NCBI GenBank assembly: GCA_028023455.1
Contig: JAQFVV010006473.1
Coordinates: forward strand, 372,001-436,000
Length of the DNA stretch: 64,000 bases
Reading direction: 5' to 3'
Origin: Epiperipatus broadwayi
Taxonomy: Eukaryota > Onychophora > Udeonychophora > Euonychophora > Peripatidae
Part shown: one piece after another, positions 34,917 to 48,033 of the stretch
Layout: every line of letters begins with the position of its first letter
How positions within the stretch are numbered: the stretch's first letter is position 1
Translations under genes and position numbers: made by a program
Notes under the pieces: model-generated
Told to the model about the DNA's origin: nothing
What the model saw: the letters and a program-made list of their open reading frames with translations, nothing else
Databases searched by the model: none

Positions 34917-35168
34917 TCAGCATATATGCAAAACTTTATATATCACTGATATTATTGCTATCAGTCTATAATTGCTTAACTTTCTATGATTCTTATCCTT
35001 CCCTTTAAGTAGTAGACTTATTCTTGTATTACTCCAACTATCTAAAAAATCTCTTTTCTGTGTCATCTTATTGAAAGATGATAATAGGTTTAATTTTGCC
35101 CTATGTCCTGAATTCGTTACCATCTTTGCTGACCATTCATCTAAACCTTTTGCATTTCCACTTTTCAA
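34917..35168 (-). pseudogene. LINE copy 2, N-terminal reverse transcriptase region
   Basis: Frame with KSGNAKGLDEWSAKMVTNSG, then AKLNLLSSFNKMTQKRDFLD, WSNTRISLLLKGKDK and [10 protein letters not shown]. It keeps the KA.GLD.W..KMV form typical of LINE RT starts (usually GKAxGxDxIPxE). Homologous block by block to 9,723-10,247. Confidence 0.8.
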
Positions 35169-35488
35169 TTACTTCCCTGCCTCATTCAGTTCATTTTCTG
35201 TAAACCTAATATTTCCATTACTATATGCTTTTATGTTTGTTATCACTCTGTCCTTCACATCTAATATCTTTTCTATATCCATTATATACTTGTTTAAGAT
35301 TGTCTGTAATTATTCTCTAGAACTATACTCTATTCCCTCATCATCTAGTATTACTATTTTTCTCTCCCATACATGTCTTATTTTAATGTATTTTTAAATT
35401 TTTTTACTTTCATCTCTCTCACTTCCTTCAACAATTTATTAATTCATTTTATTCTCTCTCTATAATTTTCTAACTTTCTCACCTTTTT

Positions 35489-35779
35489 TCATAAAAGCAC
35501 ACTCTTGTTACCTGCATGCTTTCTGCACTCTTTTACACTTTTACTAACTCTCACTTTTTTATTACATTTTTTCTTCTGAATATTCTCATCAAAAACTTTA
35601 TTTGCCACTTTTTCTCCTTCACCACAGCAGCCCTTACATCTACCCCCAAACAACTCTTCCATGATTTCTTCAACTTTTACTTTATATTGTTGTAATATAT
35701 TCTTATCATTCATTCTCCATCCACATTTTACACTATCCTTTCTACTTTTATTACTATTTTCCATCACAATTCTAACCAT
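35489..35779 (-). pseudogene. LINE copy 2, endonuclease-RT linker
   Basis: Charged frame containing GWRMNDKNILQQYKVKVEEI, LFGGRCKGCCGEGEKV and KKVRVSKSVKECRKHAG, equivalent to 10,356-10,574 in copy 1. The endonuclease block (NFCQRVNLSI, EGQYTWSR) follows upstream near 35,830-35,990 in broken frames. Confidence 0.65.
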
Positions 35780-36303
35780 TTTTATTTTTTAAAAAATATG
35801 ATTACTATTACATACTCATTCTTTATTATCAAACAATTTAATTTTTTCTACTTTATTTATTCCTTATTTCTCTTCTAATACATAATCTATTGTGTGAAAT
35901 ATATTTTTCTAGACCATGTGTATTGTCCTTCATAAATATATGATAAATTTTCAATGCTCAAATTCACTCTTTGACAAAAATTCTTCAAAAACTGTCCATT
36001 CTTGTTATCTATATAATAAATTTCTTCAATATGCACATTCATATATAACGATTATTCTTTTCCCCTTTTTTGAAACTCTATATATCCTTAACAAGGCCTT
36101 TGTATATATTTCTGTTCCATTCCATTATTATTTGACCATCTCCGATGGCTATATATATTATAGCCACCATCCATTTTTTCTTCATAACCTTCTTTCAAAC
36201 CACAATATTTTTGACATTTAACAGTATTTAAATATTTTTTGATGTAACTCCTATACCACAACCCTTTTTTTTCTTTTCTATTTATATTCTGCCATAGAAA
36301 ATC

Positions 36304-36558
36304 TTACTGTGTATGTTCTTCTTCTTCTCTTAGATGTGGTTCCATTACTGCTGGTATCACAAGCTCTTCATTTGTAACTGCTTTGTTTAATTCCAGACAC
36401 TTTTTTGGTCTTCTATTATATTTCCTATTAAAATATCCAAGTTTAACAATTTCTTCTTTCCTAACCACTCTTTTATAAATTCTTTTGACTCTTTTTTCTC
36501 CATTCCATTTATAAATAACTTGCTTACTATTAATTTTACAGACCCATTTCATCTCCAC
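36304..36558 (-). pseudogene. LINE copy 2, unassigned frame between ORF1 and ORF2
   Basis: 84-codon frame, basic in its first half (NGEKRVKRIYKRVVRKEEIV) and acidic at its end (PHLREEEEHTQ). It lies between the esterase ORF1 and the endonuclease. It may be the end of ORF1 or the start of ORF2. I recognise no domain. Copy 1 has no counterpart because it is truncated before this point. Confidence 0.45.
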
Positions 36559-36726
36559 ACCTACATTTACATCTAAATCAAGTACCCTTTGTTTAGTTTC
36601 TTACATTCTGTCCATTTTTATTCTTTATGATAAAAACTGCAATTTAAAACTCCACTCTCCTTTATAAGTTTCCTGAATTATATTCTTTATAAATCAAACT
36701 TTCTAAAACTTCAATTTCTTGTTTTG

Positions 36727-37454
36727 CTAAGTGAAATCTATCTTTATTATAAAACTTCCTCTTACTAATAAAAAAAAATCCCACACATTCATAAACATAA
36801 CAGTTTTCTTACACAATTTTTTCAGTCTCTCATTTATAGACCATGGCCTATCTAACATATATCTATTGTCAAATCTTGATAATAATCCAACTATTCCTAC
36901 TCTTTCTTTGATCTTATTCAAATTACTAATCAATTTCATGTACTCATCCATTACTCTCTCTCTGATAGCTTTGACAAATTATTTGTCCTTACTATAACAT
37001 ACATATCTCTATACCCTTGCTTTAACTTATCTGTAACATCCCTGATTTTAGCTCCAGGAAAATATATTCTTACATACCTGTTTCTATTTTCATTTGTAAT
37101 TATATCTCCACATTCTCTAATTAGCGAATCTCTTATCAATAGTGTCTCATAATTTACTTTCCATACTTCATCCATAACATTCTCTTCTACCTTCTGGCTT
37201 TCCTTATCTACTGCTTCATTATCAGTTCTATTCAATAATTCCTTTATCTGCACACACTTCATCTCTAATGAATTTAATTTTGTTTTTACATTTTCTATCT
37301 CTTCCTCTATTTTACTTACTCTTTTGCTAATCATCTCCATTGCACTACATGGTTCGGTGGCTTCCCCAATTGTCAAAAGATGTCCTTCAACACTTATGGA
37401 ATGATGACGTATATATATATGTATGCCTATATTACTTTTGTGGATGCATTTCAT
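36727..37454 (-). pseudogene. LINE ORF1: coiled coil plus SGNH (GDSL) hydrolase domain
   Basis: Read from 37,454. Residues 39-75 form a heptad-rich coiled coil (MISKRVSKIEEEIENV and onwards), as in ORF1 proteins that trimerise. Residues 105-160 match SGNH-hydrolase blocks: LLIRDSLIRECGD carries the block I serine (residue 110), and VIVRTNNL is block III. Both blocks have Arg where Gly is usual (RDSL for GDSL, RTNN for GTNN), probably G-to-A decay. The frame breaks in an AGAGAGAGAG run at about 36,955 and continues from VMDEYMKLI to 36,727. There a third frame supplies DRFHLAK, the block V Asp-x-x-His. Such esterase-like ORF1 domains occur in CR1-type LINEs and are thought to aid membrane or RNP handling. 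Confidence 0.75.
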
Positions 37455-37459
37455 TAATG

Positions 37460-39120
<1,661 letters not shown>

Positions 39121-39122
39121 TT

Positions 39123-39709
39123 AAAAAAATTGAAGCTTAGCACTGCTTTCAACCAGATAGCTCATATTCATAGAACTAATATAAGTTTATATAAATAGAA
39201 TTTATAAGTTAAATAATTTAAATATTCCATGTATGTGATAATGCAATGCATGAGTCTTTCTTGTTTATTGGGTTGATTTTATTTGCAATAAAAATGCCTC
39301 ATTATATTTTCTTTTTTGATTATTACAATCTTGTAGTGCAATTGGCACAAGTCTCACCATAATAAATGACATTACATGGTGGTTCATTACATTTAATTTT
39401 ATGAATTCTTTGGAGAGCTTGGTTTGGAGATAATTTACTTTTAATATTATTCAACATTTGATTAAGACTAGGAGGGGTTTTAAAACTAATATTGAAAAAA
39501 TAAAAATATATTTATAAGAAAATGTAAAGAGGCATGGCTTATTACAAATAGCATCAGCAATAAACAAGAAAGAATCACACATTGCATTATAACATAAATG
39601 GAATACATAAATTATTTAACTTATAAATTTTATTTATATAAACTTATATTAATACTATGAATATGACTAACCTGATTGAAAGAAGTGCTAAGCTCTAAAC
39701 TTTTTTTAA
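39123..39709. mobile_element. fold-back element with about 180-bp arms
   Basis: Arms 39,123-39,302 and 39,529-39,709 are inverted copies with about 85-90% agreement, sharing AATATAAGTTTATATAAATA, ATTTATAAGTTAAATAATTT, TCTTTCTTGTTTATTG and GCTTAGCACT. The 226-bp centre has no frame. The outer edges run into A/T-rich ends (TTAAAAAAATTGAAG and its counterpart), so the exact termini and target duplication are unclear. Probably a non-autonomous DNA transposon. Confidence 0.8.
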
Positions 39710-42070
39710 TAAATGTACAATTTTTCCTGAATAGTGTACTTTCATTATAAATTTTTGATATAAGGTTAAATAAATGACATCAAAATTTAACCGATTCATG
39801 TTTATTATTTTTATAATTTTATCTAATTACATTTGTATAAAATATAAAATTAAAGTAACATTAATTTAGAATTTTAATATTCTGTAGGCTAGTAAGCATG
39901 ATTCTATCTATTATTTCTCCAATTACATTCATTAATGTACAATACACATTAATACAAATAATGTAATAACATTAAATGCCAAAGGTAATAAACTAAAAAT
40001 AATAATAATAATTAAAGAACACTAAATAACTTTATAACATAAAATTAAACTTGCACAGAGTGCTTTTAATAATTTAATATTAAATAAAATATGATTAAGC
40101 ATTTAAAAAGATTTTTAATTAATGTGAATTATGGTTTTAGTTACACATTTAACACTTGAACATTTAACAGAAGATCAATACATAAATTTTTAGACAATTC
40201 AGTGAAGTAATGAGACTTGTATATTGGATGATACAAGAAGAGATCAAAGAAAAAATACGTGAGCAAAAAAAAAACAAGCAGGTATCAGTGGATGACACTG
40301 AGAAAGTTAAGAGATTGAAAAAGAATTAGCCTGGAAGGATTACTAGGAGAGATAATAATGGATGAACATTTGAACTGTTAAAGTAGATCCCAAGTGAGAT
40401 GAATAAATGAAATAAGAATGTTTCTTGATGTGATGAGCAGAACAAAAGCTATGAATCAGAGAAATTGAATTAAGCAAGGAGAGATCTTTCTTCTATAGTG
40501 GATTCATAATGGTTGAAAATGTTGATGATCAGAAGGATTTATATTAATGTGTAATGGCATAGCCAAATTTTTTGCATCCCTATGCAAAATTTTAAAGAAG
40601 GTATATTCTAATATTTATAATATATAGCACAATATTTTTTGAATATATAAAATTGTAACTGAATGCTTAGATGACTACTTGAAGAAAGTTTATTGGGCCA
40701 CATTGAGCAATAAATGGGATTAAACTACAAGTATATAGATAATGACTACTGATCCAATAATAATTTATGATGAAGCATATTGAGGGCAATATAATAATAA
40801 AAATAATAATTTAAACTTTAGTTTTGTTCATCTTTTGCAAACAAAAAGTAGTTATACAGAAAATAAATTAACATTTCATGGTTCTGACTGTAACAATTTT
40901 TGAGATTATGTTATTTTCCATTTGTCAATGAAGTTATATGACTTTACTTCAATACAATTTTTTGATTGGATTGAAAATGAACAATTTAGTCCCAATGATT
41001 ATTTTAATAATTGTTGAGTTCAAAAGAGTAACAAAATAGAGACTACTCTCTCTATTCCTTACAAATACTTCATGGTATTTTTTTATTGACCAGTCACACA
41101 ATTGATTCACAAATTTCTCATAGTTTGGCTGAATCATTGTTAGGTTTCAGTAGATCTTTTTTTCTTGGGTAAGGCAGGTGTAGTTAAACACTTTAGAAAA
41201 ATCTGGCATGGAATGATTATACTTTTTTATGCTGTCATTTTCACTTAAAAACTGGACAGCAATACTCCTTTCTTCATGAAGGAGCCATACCAGCCAAGAT
41301 ATGGACTACTGTAGCTTTAAAAAATCATTTTTGTAAAATTTAATTCATATATTTATGAAGCCATTGAATATTTAAATAGTAATACTCTATAATTCTTCTT
41401 TCACACATAGATATGCTGTCTGCACATGATCTTCACAATAAAACTTTTTAGTCCACACTCTCTGCCAGCATCATGTATTCAGATCTAAATTTACAGCCAC
41501 AACCCTTTTTTATATGATATTAAGTGTTATTTGAAAAATAATTTAAGTTGAAACTTTATCTAAATCCCATCTCGGCATTGTGCTTATCAAAAAATAGCTT
41601 AGTCAAACCCTTCCCCTACAAACATTATCAATGGCATGTTTTTCGAAAACACAGATAAATAAAAAATTATGATGGTGATTCATAATTGAAAACAAAAAGG
41701 GAAAACAAAAAAAAAATTACCCTTTTTGGTAATATAAATTCTTTTCAAAACATAAATGAAACTCTTTATCACAGAATTAATAATTTAAATAACTTTATTT
41801 TGAGACTGATTTATTTTCCTTTTCCTTTCCAATAATTAATTTTATAATTAGTTAAAATCTTTTTTCTTTTTATATATATAAATATTTGTTTGAGATAATA
41901 TGCTAAGACATTTACATGCCCAAATACTAGAACAAAACAACCCTTTATCTACTGAGCATTTTAAATAAGTGAAAATACTGTTATTTATTATTGTATTTTT
42001 TTATTTAATATTGATATTTGATGCTTGTAGTTGGATACCCACTGCTACAATATATATATATAAATAAATG
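39710..42070. other. AT-rich DNA with a possible decayed reading frame
   Basis: Most of the stretch is featureless. At about 40,229-40,510 one plus-strand frame reads as protein-like sequence (KVKRLKKN, PGRITRRDNNG, SYESEKLN) interrupted by TGA, TAG and TAA at fairly regular spacing, as if a coding sequence had decayed. I know no family match and chance cannot be excluded. Confidence 0.3.
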
Positions 42071-42075
42071 CATAA

Positions 42076-42604
42076 ATAAATTAAAGCTTGTTTGGAGCTA
42101 TTAGCAAGCTCCCTCTAGTGAATATTTTAATACAAACTAGAAAGCAAGTTACACAATTTATTTCTTGTTTTATTAATTATTATAAGTGTATTCTTGAAGC
42201 CTTTTGCAATGTTATATTGTTTTAGCTATTAATATATGGTGAAACTGAACTGAGTTCAGACCCATATAGCTATCTGGTTTATAAGGTTGGATTTGAAGAC
42301 ATTTACATGTCTGAAAATTTCAGGTTTTCAATTTGATAGTAACATATTAAATAAGTGCTGACTTTTGAGTTGGTATTTTAGATCTAGTGCTGGAATCCTA
42401 ACTCCTCACTGAGGTGAGCTGTGAGCTCAAAACCAATTGGTCTGGAGATGAGAACTTTCCAATAGAGATTTTGAATTCTTTCTTTTTCAACACTTATAAA
42501 TTAAAGCTTGTTTGGAGCTATTGGTAAGCTCTCTCTAGTAAACATTTTAATACAAGCTAAAAAGCAAGTTACACAATTTGTTTTTTGGTTTATTAATTAT
42601 TATA
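42076..42604 (+). repeat. interspersed repeat with 420-bp tandem period
   Basis: The block ATAAATTAAAGCTTGTTTGG through AAGCAAGTTACACAATTT...TTATTAATTATTAT occurs at 42,076 and again at 42,496. Between the copies is the body found inverted at 26.7-27.5 kb (CTGAACTGAGTTCAG, CATATAGCTATCTGGTTT). The body also shares its layout with the repeats of 56.8-59.8 kb (ACTGAGTTCAG, then CTCCTCACTGA, then AGTCTGGAGAT-like wording). So one repeat superfamily of about 420-450-bp units is spread through the window. No coding potential or tRNA/7SL/5S head was recognised. Confidence 0.8.
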
Positions 42605-43871
42605 TTGTAATGGTATACATATATGCCATTACATCACTTTCAAATAAAAAAAATTAATAAATAAATATAAAAGTTAATAATTTTATGTAAACCAATATAT
42701 ATATATACTCGCACAGATGGCAAACTATTAAATAATTACTTAAAAGTAAGTTAAAGTAAAAAAAAAAGAAAATCTAAAGATAAAAGATATTTTTTTTTTG
42801 TTTTAAAGGAATGTAAAAGAAAATAAAAACTGTTAATTATTTTCTATTCAAAAATTATGTTTAAATCTTAGTAGAATGGAAATGATTTTTTATTTATTTA
42901 AATGAAATGATATAATAGCAACATGCCCTTAGGCATTTAACCGATGATAAGTCAGATAAGAGATCAATTAAGAAACCCCTAGTAATAAAATTTGGTGTTT
43001 CCACTTTATTGGCACTTATATACATACATCCAACTGAAATATTGTTGATTGTCCTATTATAATATTATAAGAATATATATCCAGCCTATGGGAAGACTGT
43101 AATTTCTGGAATAGTTTTTTTAAATTGGTCACTTCAACAAATTTCAATCATGCATGATATTACTGTGGAGTAATATCAAAATACAAGACTTCATTTATAC
43201 ACTAACTGGAAATAATTGTAAATACAGTACTATAGCATCTATTTTGCTTCCCTCACTAAATATTACATTTCAAACATGAATTTATGTGCTACAATCACAT
43301 TTTGTTCATGATTTAAATACTATACTTATTCAGTTCAGTACTGTAGTTAAAAGCACATATACTATTTTTTTTTTCATAGCACTTTTTCCTTCAAAAAGTT
43401 TTATTCCATTTGTCTTGTAAAATACCATATTTTTTAGAATCCAGAAATGTACCCAGCCTATGAAAAGGCCATAATTTCTGTAATAGTTTTTTTTAAAATT
43501 GGTTTAACAATTTTTTTTTGCTTTATGGAATTACTTGCTTTGAATAAAATGTTTTGTAAAAAACTTATGGTTTATGATGGAGTAAATAATAATTCTTTTT
43601 ATTGAAAAATACACCCTCTAACAAAAAAAATATTTAACTTGAATGTCATGTGACAGACATACATTTAGGGATTTTATATATAAGATTCATCATGACTGGC
43701 ATGGATTTGATGATAATTAGCTTAAATCCAGTATCAAAGAATGATGATTGTTGATGATTAGTTGCTGCAGCTAGTTTATCAAATTTATTATCTTATAGTT
43801 ATATCTGCTCATTCATCTTTCCTTTCTTCACTGTATTTTAATGTATTTAGTTAAAAAACTCTAGTGCTTAT
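42605..43871. other. AT-rich DNA with a dispersed 60-bp direct repeat
   Basis: CCAGCCTATG...TAATTTCTG.AATAGTTTTTTT occurs near 43,080 and 43,453. Nothing else recognised. Confidence 0.5.
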
Positions 43872-43879
43872 TAATATTT
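43872..43879. repeat. target-site duplication of the Merlin element, left
   Basis: TAATATTT immediately before the GGTG tip, identical to the right copy. Eight bp is the Merlin-type length (8-9 bp). Confidence 0.85.
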
Positions 43880-44029
43880 GGTGATTTAGTATGCGCTCAC
43901 GGCCACCATTTTGAATTACAAGAACCACCCAAACCATGCTGAAATATCCAACCGATAAATGACATCGCTCAAAATGGCCATTTTCGTAGGAAAAAAAAAA
44001 CATAAATCGGAATTTTCATATTAATCAAT

Positions 44030-44182
44030 CACATGAAAATGGTAAAACATAAAAATCTTAATTTTCATTAAAAAAAATCACGTGATTAAAATATTAAAAC
44101 ACAAAAATCACAATTTTCATAAAAAAATCACGTGATTAAAATACTAAAAACAAAAATAGCAATTTAAAAAAAAAATCACATG
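44030..44182. promoter_or_regulatory. subterminal CACGTG/CACATG array, left end
   Basis: Sites at 44,030 (CACATG), 44,079, 44,129 (CACGTG) and 44,177 (CACATG), each within AAAATCACGTGATTAAAAT-like units about 49 bp apart. May be transposase-binding sites, and CACGTG is also the canonical E-box. Function is inferred. Confidence 0.55.
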
Positions 44183-45308
44183 ATTAAAATATTAAAACAC
44201 AAAATTGTATATGCCAAAAGATTGTAACTTATAAAATCTGAATGCTAAAAATGGTAAAAAATAATGATGAAAAGATTTTAAGCAATAATTATATTTTCAT
44301 TCACTTATAGAAATGGAATCACGAGACCAAAAAGGCGGTAAAGATCTTGAATACACATTTACTCCTAATCAAAATGATTAAAATATTAAAACACAAAATC
44401 GTATATGCCAAAAGATTATAACTTATAAAATCTGAATTCTAAAAATGGTAAAAAATAATGATGAAAAGATTTTAAGCAATAATTATATTTTCATTCACTT
44501 ATAGAAATGGAATCACGAGACCAAAAAGGCGGTAAAGATCTTGAATACATGTTATTTACATCAATCTTTTTAAAAAAATCATATTTTAGTTTATTAAACC
44601 ATTTACTTCTCCTAATCAAAATCTGAATTCTAAAAATGTTAAAAAATAATGATGTAAGAAAGATCAGTGGTTTCTAGTTTCAATTTTAGTCTGCGAGCTT
44701 ATCAAACATATAACGGTACCCATATAACTTATAAAATCTGAATGCTAAAAATGGTAAAAAGTAATGATGTAAGAAAGATCGGTGGTTGCTAGTTTGAATT
44801 TTAGTTGGCGAGTTTATCAAACATATATGAACTAAAGCATATGAATTTTTAAACAGAAAAAGTGAAGGAAAAATTGATAAAAAATAAAAACCCACATGTT
44901 CAATTATAACTTCTACTTACCAGAAATTCTTGCTTTGTCCCAGATAGATACTGTTTGAATTTTGTCTCCTAATGTCAAAATGGAGTCTACTCTTGATCGC
45001 GTGAGATTCACGCAGGCTGAAGAAATCTATAATTTGCATTGATACGTCGATCTTGAAATCGAGACAATCCCTATTTATTTACATGCAAGTGATTTTTATC
45101 ATCAAAAAATGAACACAGAAACATGTTTAAAGAAAATAAATACATTTTATTATTACTTACAATTATTTACTTTAAAATTCTTTAGGTTTTTAAAAATCTT
45201 TATTGTTTTGTTTAATTACTTTAAAATATGTAAATTTTATATATTTAAAGAAATAGAAATAAAAACTCAGCGTTGTTGACATGTGATCATATGCGACTTG
45301 AAAATGTC

Positions 45309-45315
45309 TATAAAA
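45309..45315 (+). promoter_or_regulatory. mirrored TATA box in the left inverted repeat
   Basis: GTC-TATAAAA-GAC on the plus strand. It is the inverted counterpart of the presumed transposase TATA box and points into the 3' end of the transposase gene, so it could drive an antisense transcript. Confidence 0.45.
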
Positions 45316-45493
45316 GACCCTTTTGTTTCAAAATCTTTAGGTTTTTAAAAATCTTTATTCCTCATGTTAAAAAAATGCCACGTCGTAATACATACACTAA
45401 AAAAAAAAAACATAAATGAATAAAAATGTGTTGATTATTTCAAATGTAAAAGTTATTTACTTTTAAATAAGATAAACACTAACCTTTTCACCG

Positions 45494-46485
45494 TCAGTAA
45501 GAATCTTTAGCATCTTTGAGAAATTTAATAAACGTATCGCTCTCATTTAGATGCTTTTTATCCATACGCCAACAAATTGAGTCTAGATGGGATTGTAAAA
45601 GATCCGGTGTCATCCCTCTCATTTTTTTTAATATTTTAACTTTGGCTTCCAGCCATGATCGCTCAATAGATTGGGTATGAGTGCCTGTCACCAGATTGAC
45701 ATAATTTTGTTGGTGGTTGACGGTGAAATGTTGAAACCCTCTATCTTTCAGGTCTGCATAGGCTGGCCACTCATCTGAATGAATGACAGAGCCAGCCGTG
45801 CATTTTCTCTCAATAATGGGAATTAACGTAGCTTTGTCACAACGTGGCACTACAAAATAGCGACAATCGGTACCTTTTTTTAGTCTGAACACCCAGGGTC
45901 CATCAATTCGAGCCCCATGGTTTTTTTTGTTAATTAGGGTTACCGATATATCCTTGGAGGTACATGGATGATCGCCACTTAGGAGTCTTCCCCTATTATA
46001 TTTTCTTCGGCCAGCAAATCTAGCTTCATCTATCTGAACTGGTTCTTCATCTGTTCCTACTAACTGTCCTTTCTTTTTAACTGCTCGGGAACACACTTCC
46101 ATGCAAAAATTAAACCGGTCTACAATTGTTGGCATAGATTTGCTGGCCATCTTCGCTGCTAGTCTAGTTGGCATATCTAGAATGAAAAAAAAAACAAGCT
46201 CCATAATTTCACGTATGGTCAGCTTGCAACCCTACCACTTGCATCTACATAGTGGAAAAATGGATTGCCTGTACGAATCGATCTAGTAGTATGACAGTGG
46301 GAGCATCGCATCGTGGGAACCCACTCACCCTTCCGATTCTTCCTCCATTTCTCAACCATGACATCGCCACACTTTGCGCAGGGCTGCTTACTCTCTTCAT
46401 TGTTGAGAAGATCATTATCCCTCAAAAACGTAACGGCTTGATTCTCGTTAGAGATAACATTGTAATAGAAGTTTTGCAAAGCCAT
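45494..46485 (-). pseudogene. Merlin transposase (DDE, IS1595/ISXO2-like), one frameshift
   Basis: Cuts and reinserts the element DNA. Likely start at 46,485 (MALQNFYYN), because the in-frame Met at 46,536 lies upstream of the predicted transcript start. The first frame (to 46,219) holds the N-terminal zinc ribbon CAKC...CSHC, then TTRSIRTGNPFF, standard for this family. The second frame (236 codons from 46,204, stop at 45,494) holds the helix-turn-helix-like LAAKMASKSMPTIVDRFNF and the catalytic core: D59 in VQIDEARF, D144 in HSDEWPAY, and E181 in THTQSIERSW. The two frames are offset by one base, and the shift must lie in about 46,219-46,232. With that single indel the protein would be about 330 residues, normal length. 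Codons between the frames fit family wording (GCKLTIREIMEL), so I prefer an indel to an intron, although a pyrimidine tract plus CTAG near 46,177 could act as an acceptor. Confidence 0.85.
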
Positions 46486-46543
46486 GTTAGTTAGGAGATG
46501 CACTTTGGTTACTAAAGACCAAAGAGTTTGAAACAAAAGTGTC

Positions 46544-46550
46544 TTTTATA
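46544..46550 (-). promoter_or_regulatory. presumed TATA box of the Merlin transposase
   Basis: Minus strand TATAAAA, 59 bases upstream of the ATG at 46,485, which would place transcription start near 46,515-46,520. That is also where the inverted repeat ends. Inferred from position and sequence only. Confidence 0.5.
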
Positions 46551-48033
46551 GACATTTTCAAGTCATATGATCACATGTCAACAATGTTGAGTTTTTATTT
46601 CTATTTCTTTAAATATATAAAATTTACATATTTTAAAGTAATTAAACAAAACAATAAAGATTTTTAAAAACCTAAAGAATTTTAAAGTAAATAATTGTAA
46701 GTAATAATAAAATGTATTTATTTTCTTTAAACATGTTTCTGTGTTCATTTTTTGGTGATAAAAATCACTTGCATGTAAATAAATAGGGATTGTCTCGATT
46801 TCAAGATCGACGTATCAATGCAAATTATAGATTTCTTCAGCCTGTGTGAATCTCACACGATCAAGAGAAGACTCCATTTTGACATTAGGAGATGAAATTC
46901 AAACAGTATCTATGTGGGACAAAGCAAGAATTTCTGGTAAGTAGAAGTTATAATTGAACATGTGGGTTTTTATTTTTTAATCAATTTTTCCTTCACTTTT
47001 TCTGTTTAAAAATTCATATGCTTTAGTTCATATATGTTTGATAAACTCGCCAACTAAAATTCAAACTAGCAACCACCGATCTTTCTTACATCATTACTTT
47101 TTACCATTTTTAGCATTCAGATTTTATAAGTTATATGGGTACCGTTATATGTTTGATAAGCTTGCAAACTAAAATTGAAACTAGCAACCACTGATCTTTC
47201 TTACATCATTATTTTTTAACATTTTTAGAATTCAGATTTTGATTAGGAGAAGTAAATGGTTTAATAAACTAAAATATGATTTTTGTGTATTCAAGATCTT
47301 TACTGCCTTTTTGGTCTCGTGATTCCATTTCTATAAGTGAATGAAAATATAATTATTGCTTAAAATCTTTTCATCATTATTTTTTACCATTTTTAGCATT
47401 CAGATTTTATAAGTTACAATCTTTTAGCATATAGTATAATTCGTATTTTAAATCTATCAATTTTAAGTCATCATTTTGATTAGGAGTAAACGTGTATTCA
47501 AGATCTTTACCGCCTTTTTGGTCTCGTGATTCCATTTCTGTAAGTGAATGAAAACATAATTATTGCTTAAAATGTTTTCATCATTATTTTTTAGCATTCA
47601 GATTTTATAAGTTATAATCTTTTGGCATATACGATTTTGTGTTTTAATATTTTAATTTTTCCTTCACTTTTTCTGTTTAAAAATTCATATGCTTTACTTC
47701 ATATATGATAGATAAACTCGCAAACTAAAATTGAAACTAGCAACCACCGATCTTTCCTACATCATTATTTTTTAACATTTTTGGCATTCAGATTTTGATT
47801 AGAAGTAAATGGTTTAATAAACTGAAATATGATTTTTTTAAAAAGATTGATGTAGATAACGTGTATTCAAGATCTTTACCGCCTTTTTGGTCTCGTGATT
47901 CCATTTCTATAAGTGAATGAAAATATAATTATTGCTTAAAATCTTTTCATCATTATTTTTTACCATTTTTAGCATTCAGATTTCATAAGTTATAATCTTT
48001 TGGTATATACGATTTTGTGTTTTAATATTTTAA

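Larger units (their letters stand above)
33945..37454 (-). mobile_element. LINE copy 2 (ORF1 esterase plus ORF2), 3'-truncated relic
   Basis: The minus strand reads, from 37.45 kb downwards: ORF1 with a coiled coil and SGNH hydrolase, a basic spacer frame, endonuclease remnants, linker, RT blocks and post-RT sequence. It is colinear with copy 1 from about 36.2 kb down, and includes the 5' half that copy 1 lacks. At the 3' side homology stops near 33,945, whereas copy 1 continues several hundred bases more, so this copy is broken there. All frames contain shifts and stops. ORF1 proteins with an esterase-like domain are known in CR1-type LINEs, which supports a CR1-like placement. Confidence 0.85.
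43880..45341 (+). repeat. Merlin left terminal inverted repeat
   Basis: Holds, from the tip inward: the 100-bp terminal block with AAAATGGCCATTTTCGTAGG, four spaced CACGTG/CACATG sites (44,030-44,182), two copies of a block containing AAAAAGGCGGTAAAGATC (near 44,330 and 44,524), two copies of a block containing GTAAGAAAGATC (near 44,655 and 44,770), and an inner unique part ending in GTCTATAAAAGACCC. It pairs with the right repeat along its whole length, allowing for extra duplicated blocks on the right. Confidence 0.9.

Noticed and set aside
35071-35397. Plus-strand 108-codon frame
   Set aside because: Antisense shadow of LINE copy 2.
44030-44182. CRISPR-like regularly spaced repeats in the Merlin ends
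   Set aside because: Units are degenerate, have no unique spacers, lie in a transposon terminus, and the DNA is eukaryotic.
46177-46225. Intron within the Merlin transposase
   Set aside because: A plausible acceptor exists, but residues encoded across the gap fit the family when a single-base shift is assumed, so an indel is simpler. Kept as an alternative.
45494-46536. Bacterial contamination or horizontal IS1595 insertion, because the transposase resembles ISXO2-type bacterial proteins
   Set aside because: The element has kilobase inverted repeats, AT-rich eukaryotic flanks with a matching 8-bp duplication, and the sequence form of eukaryotic Merlin.
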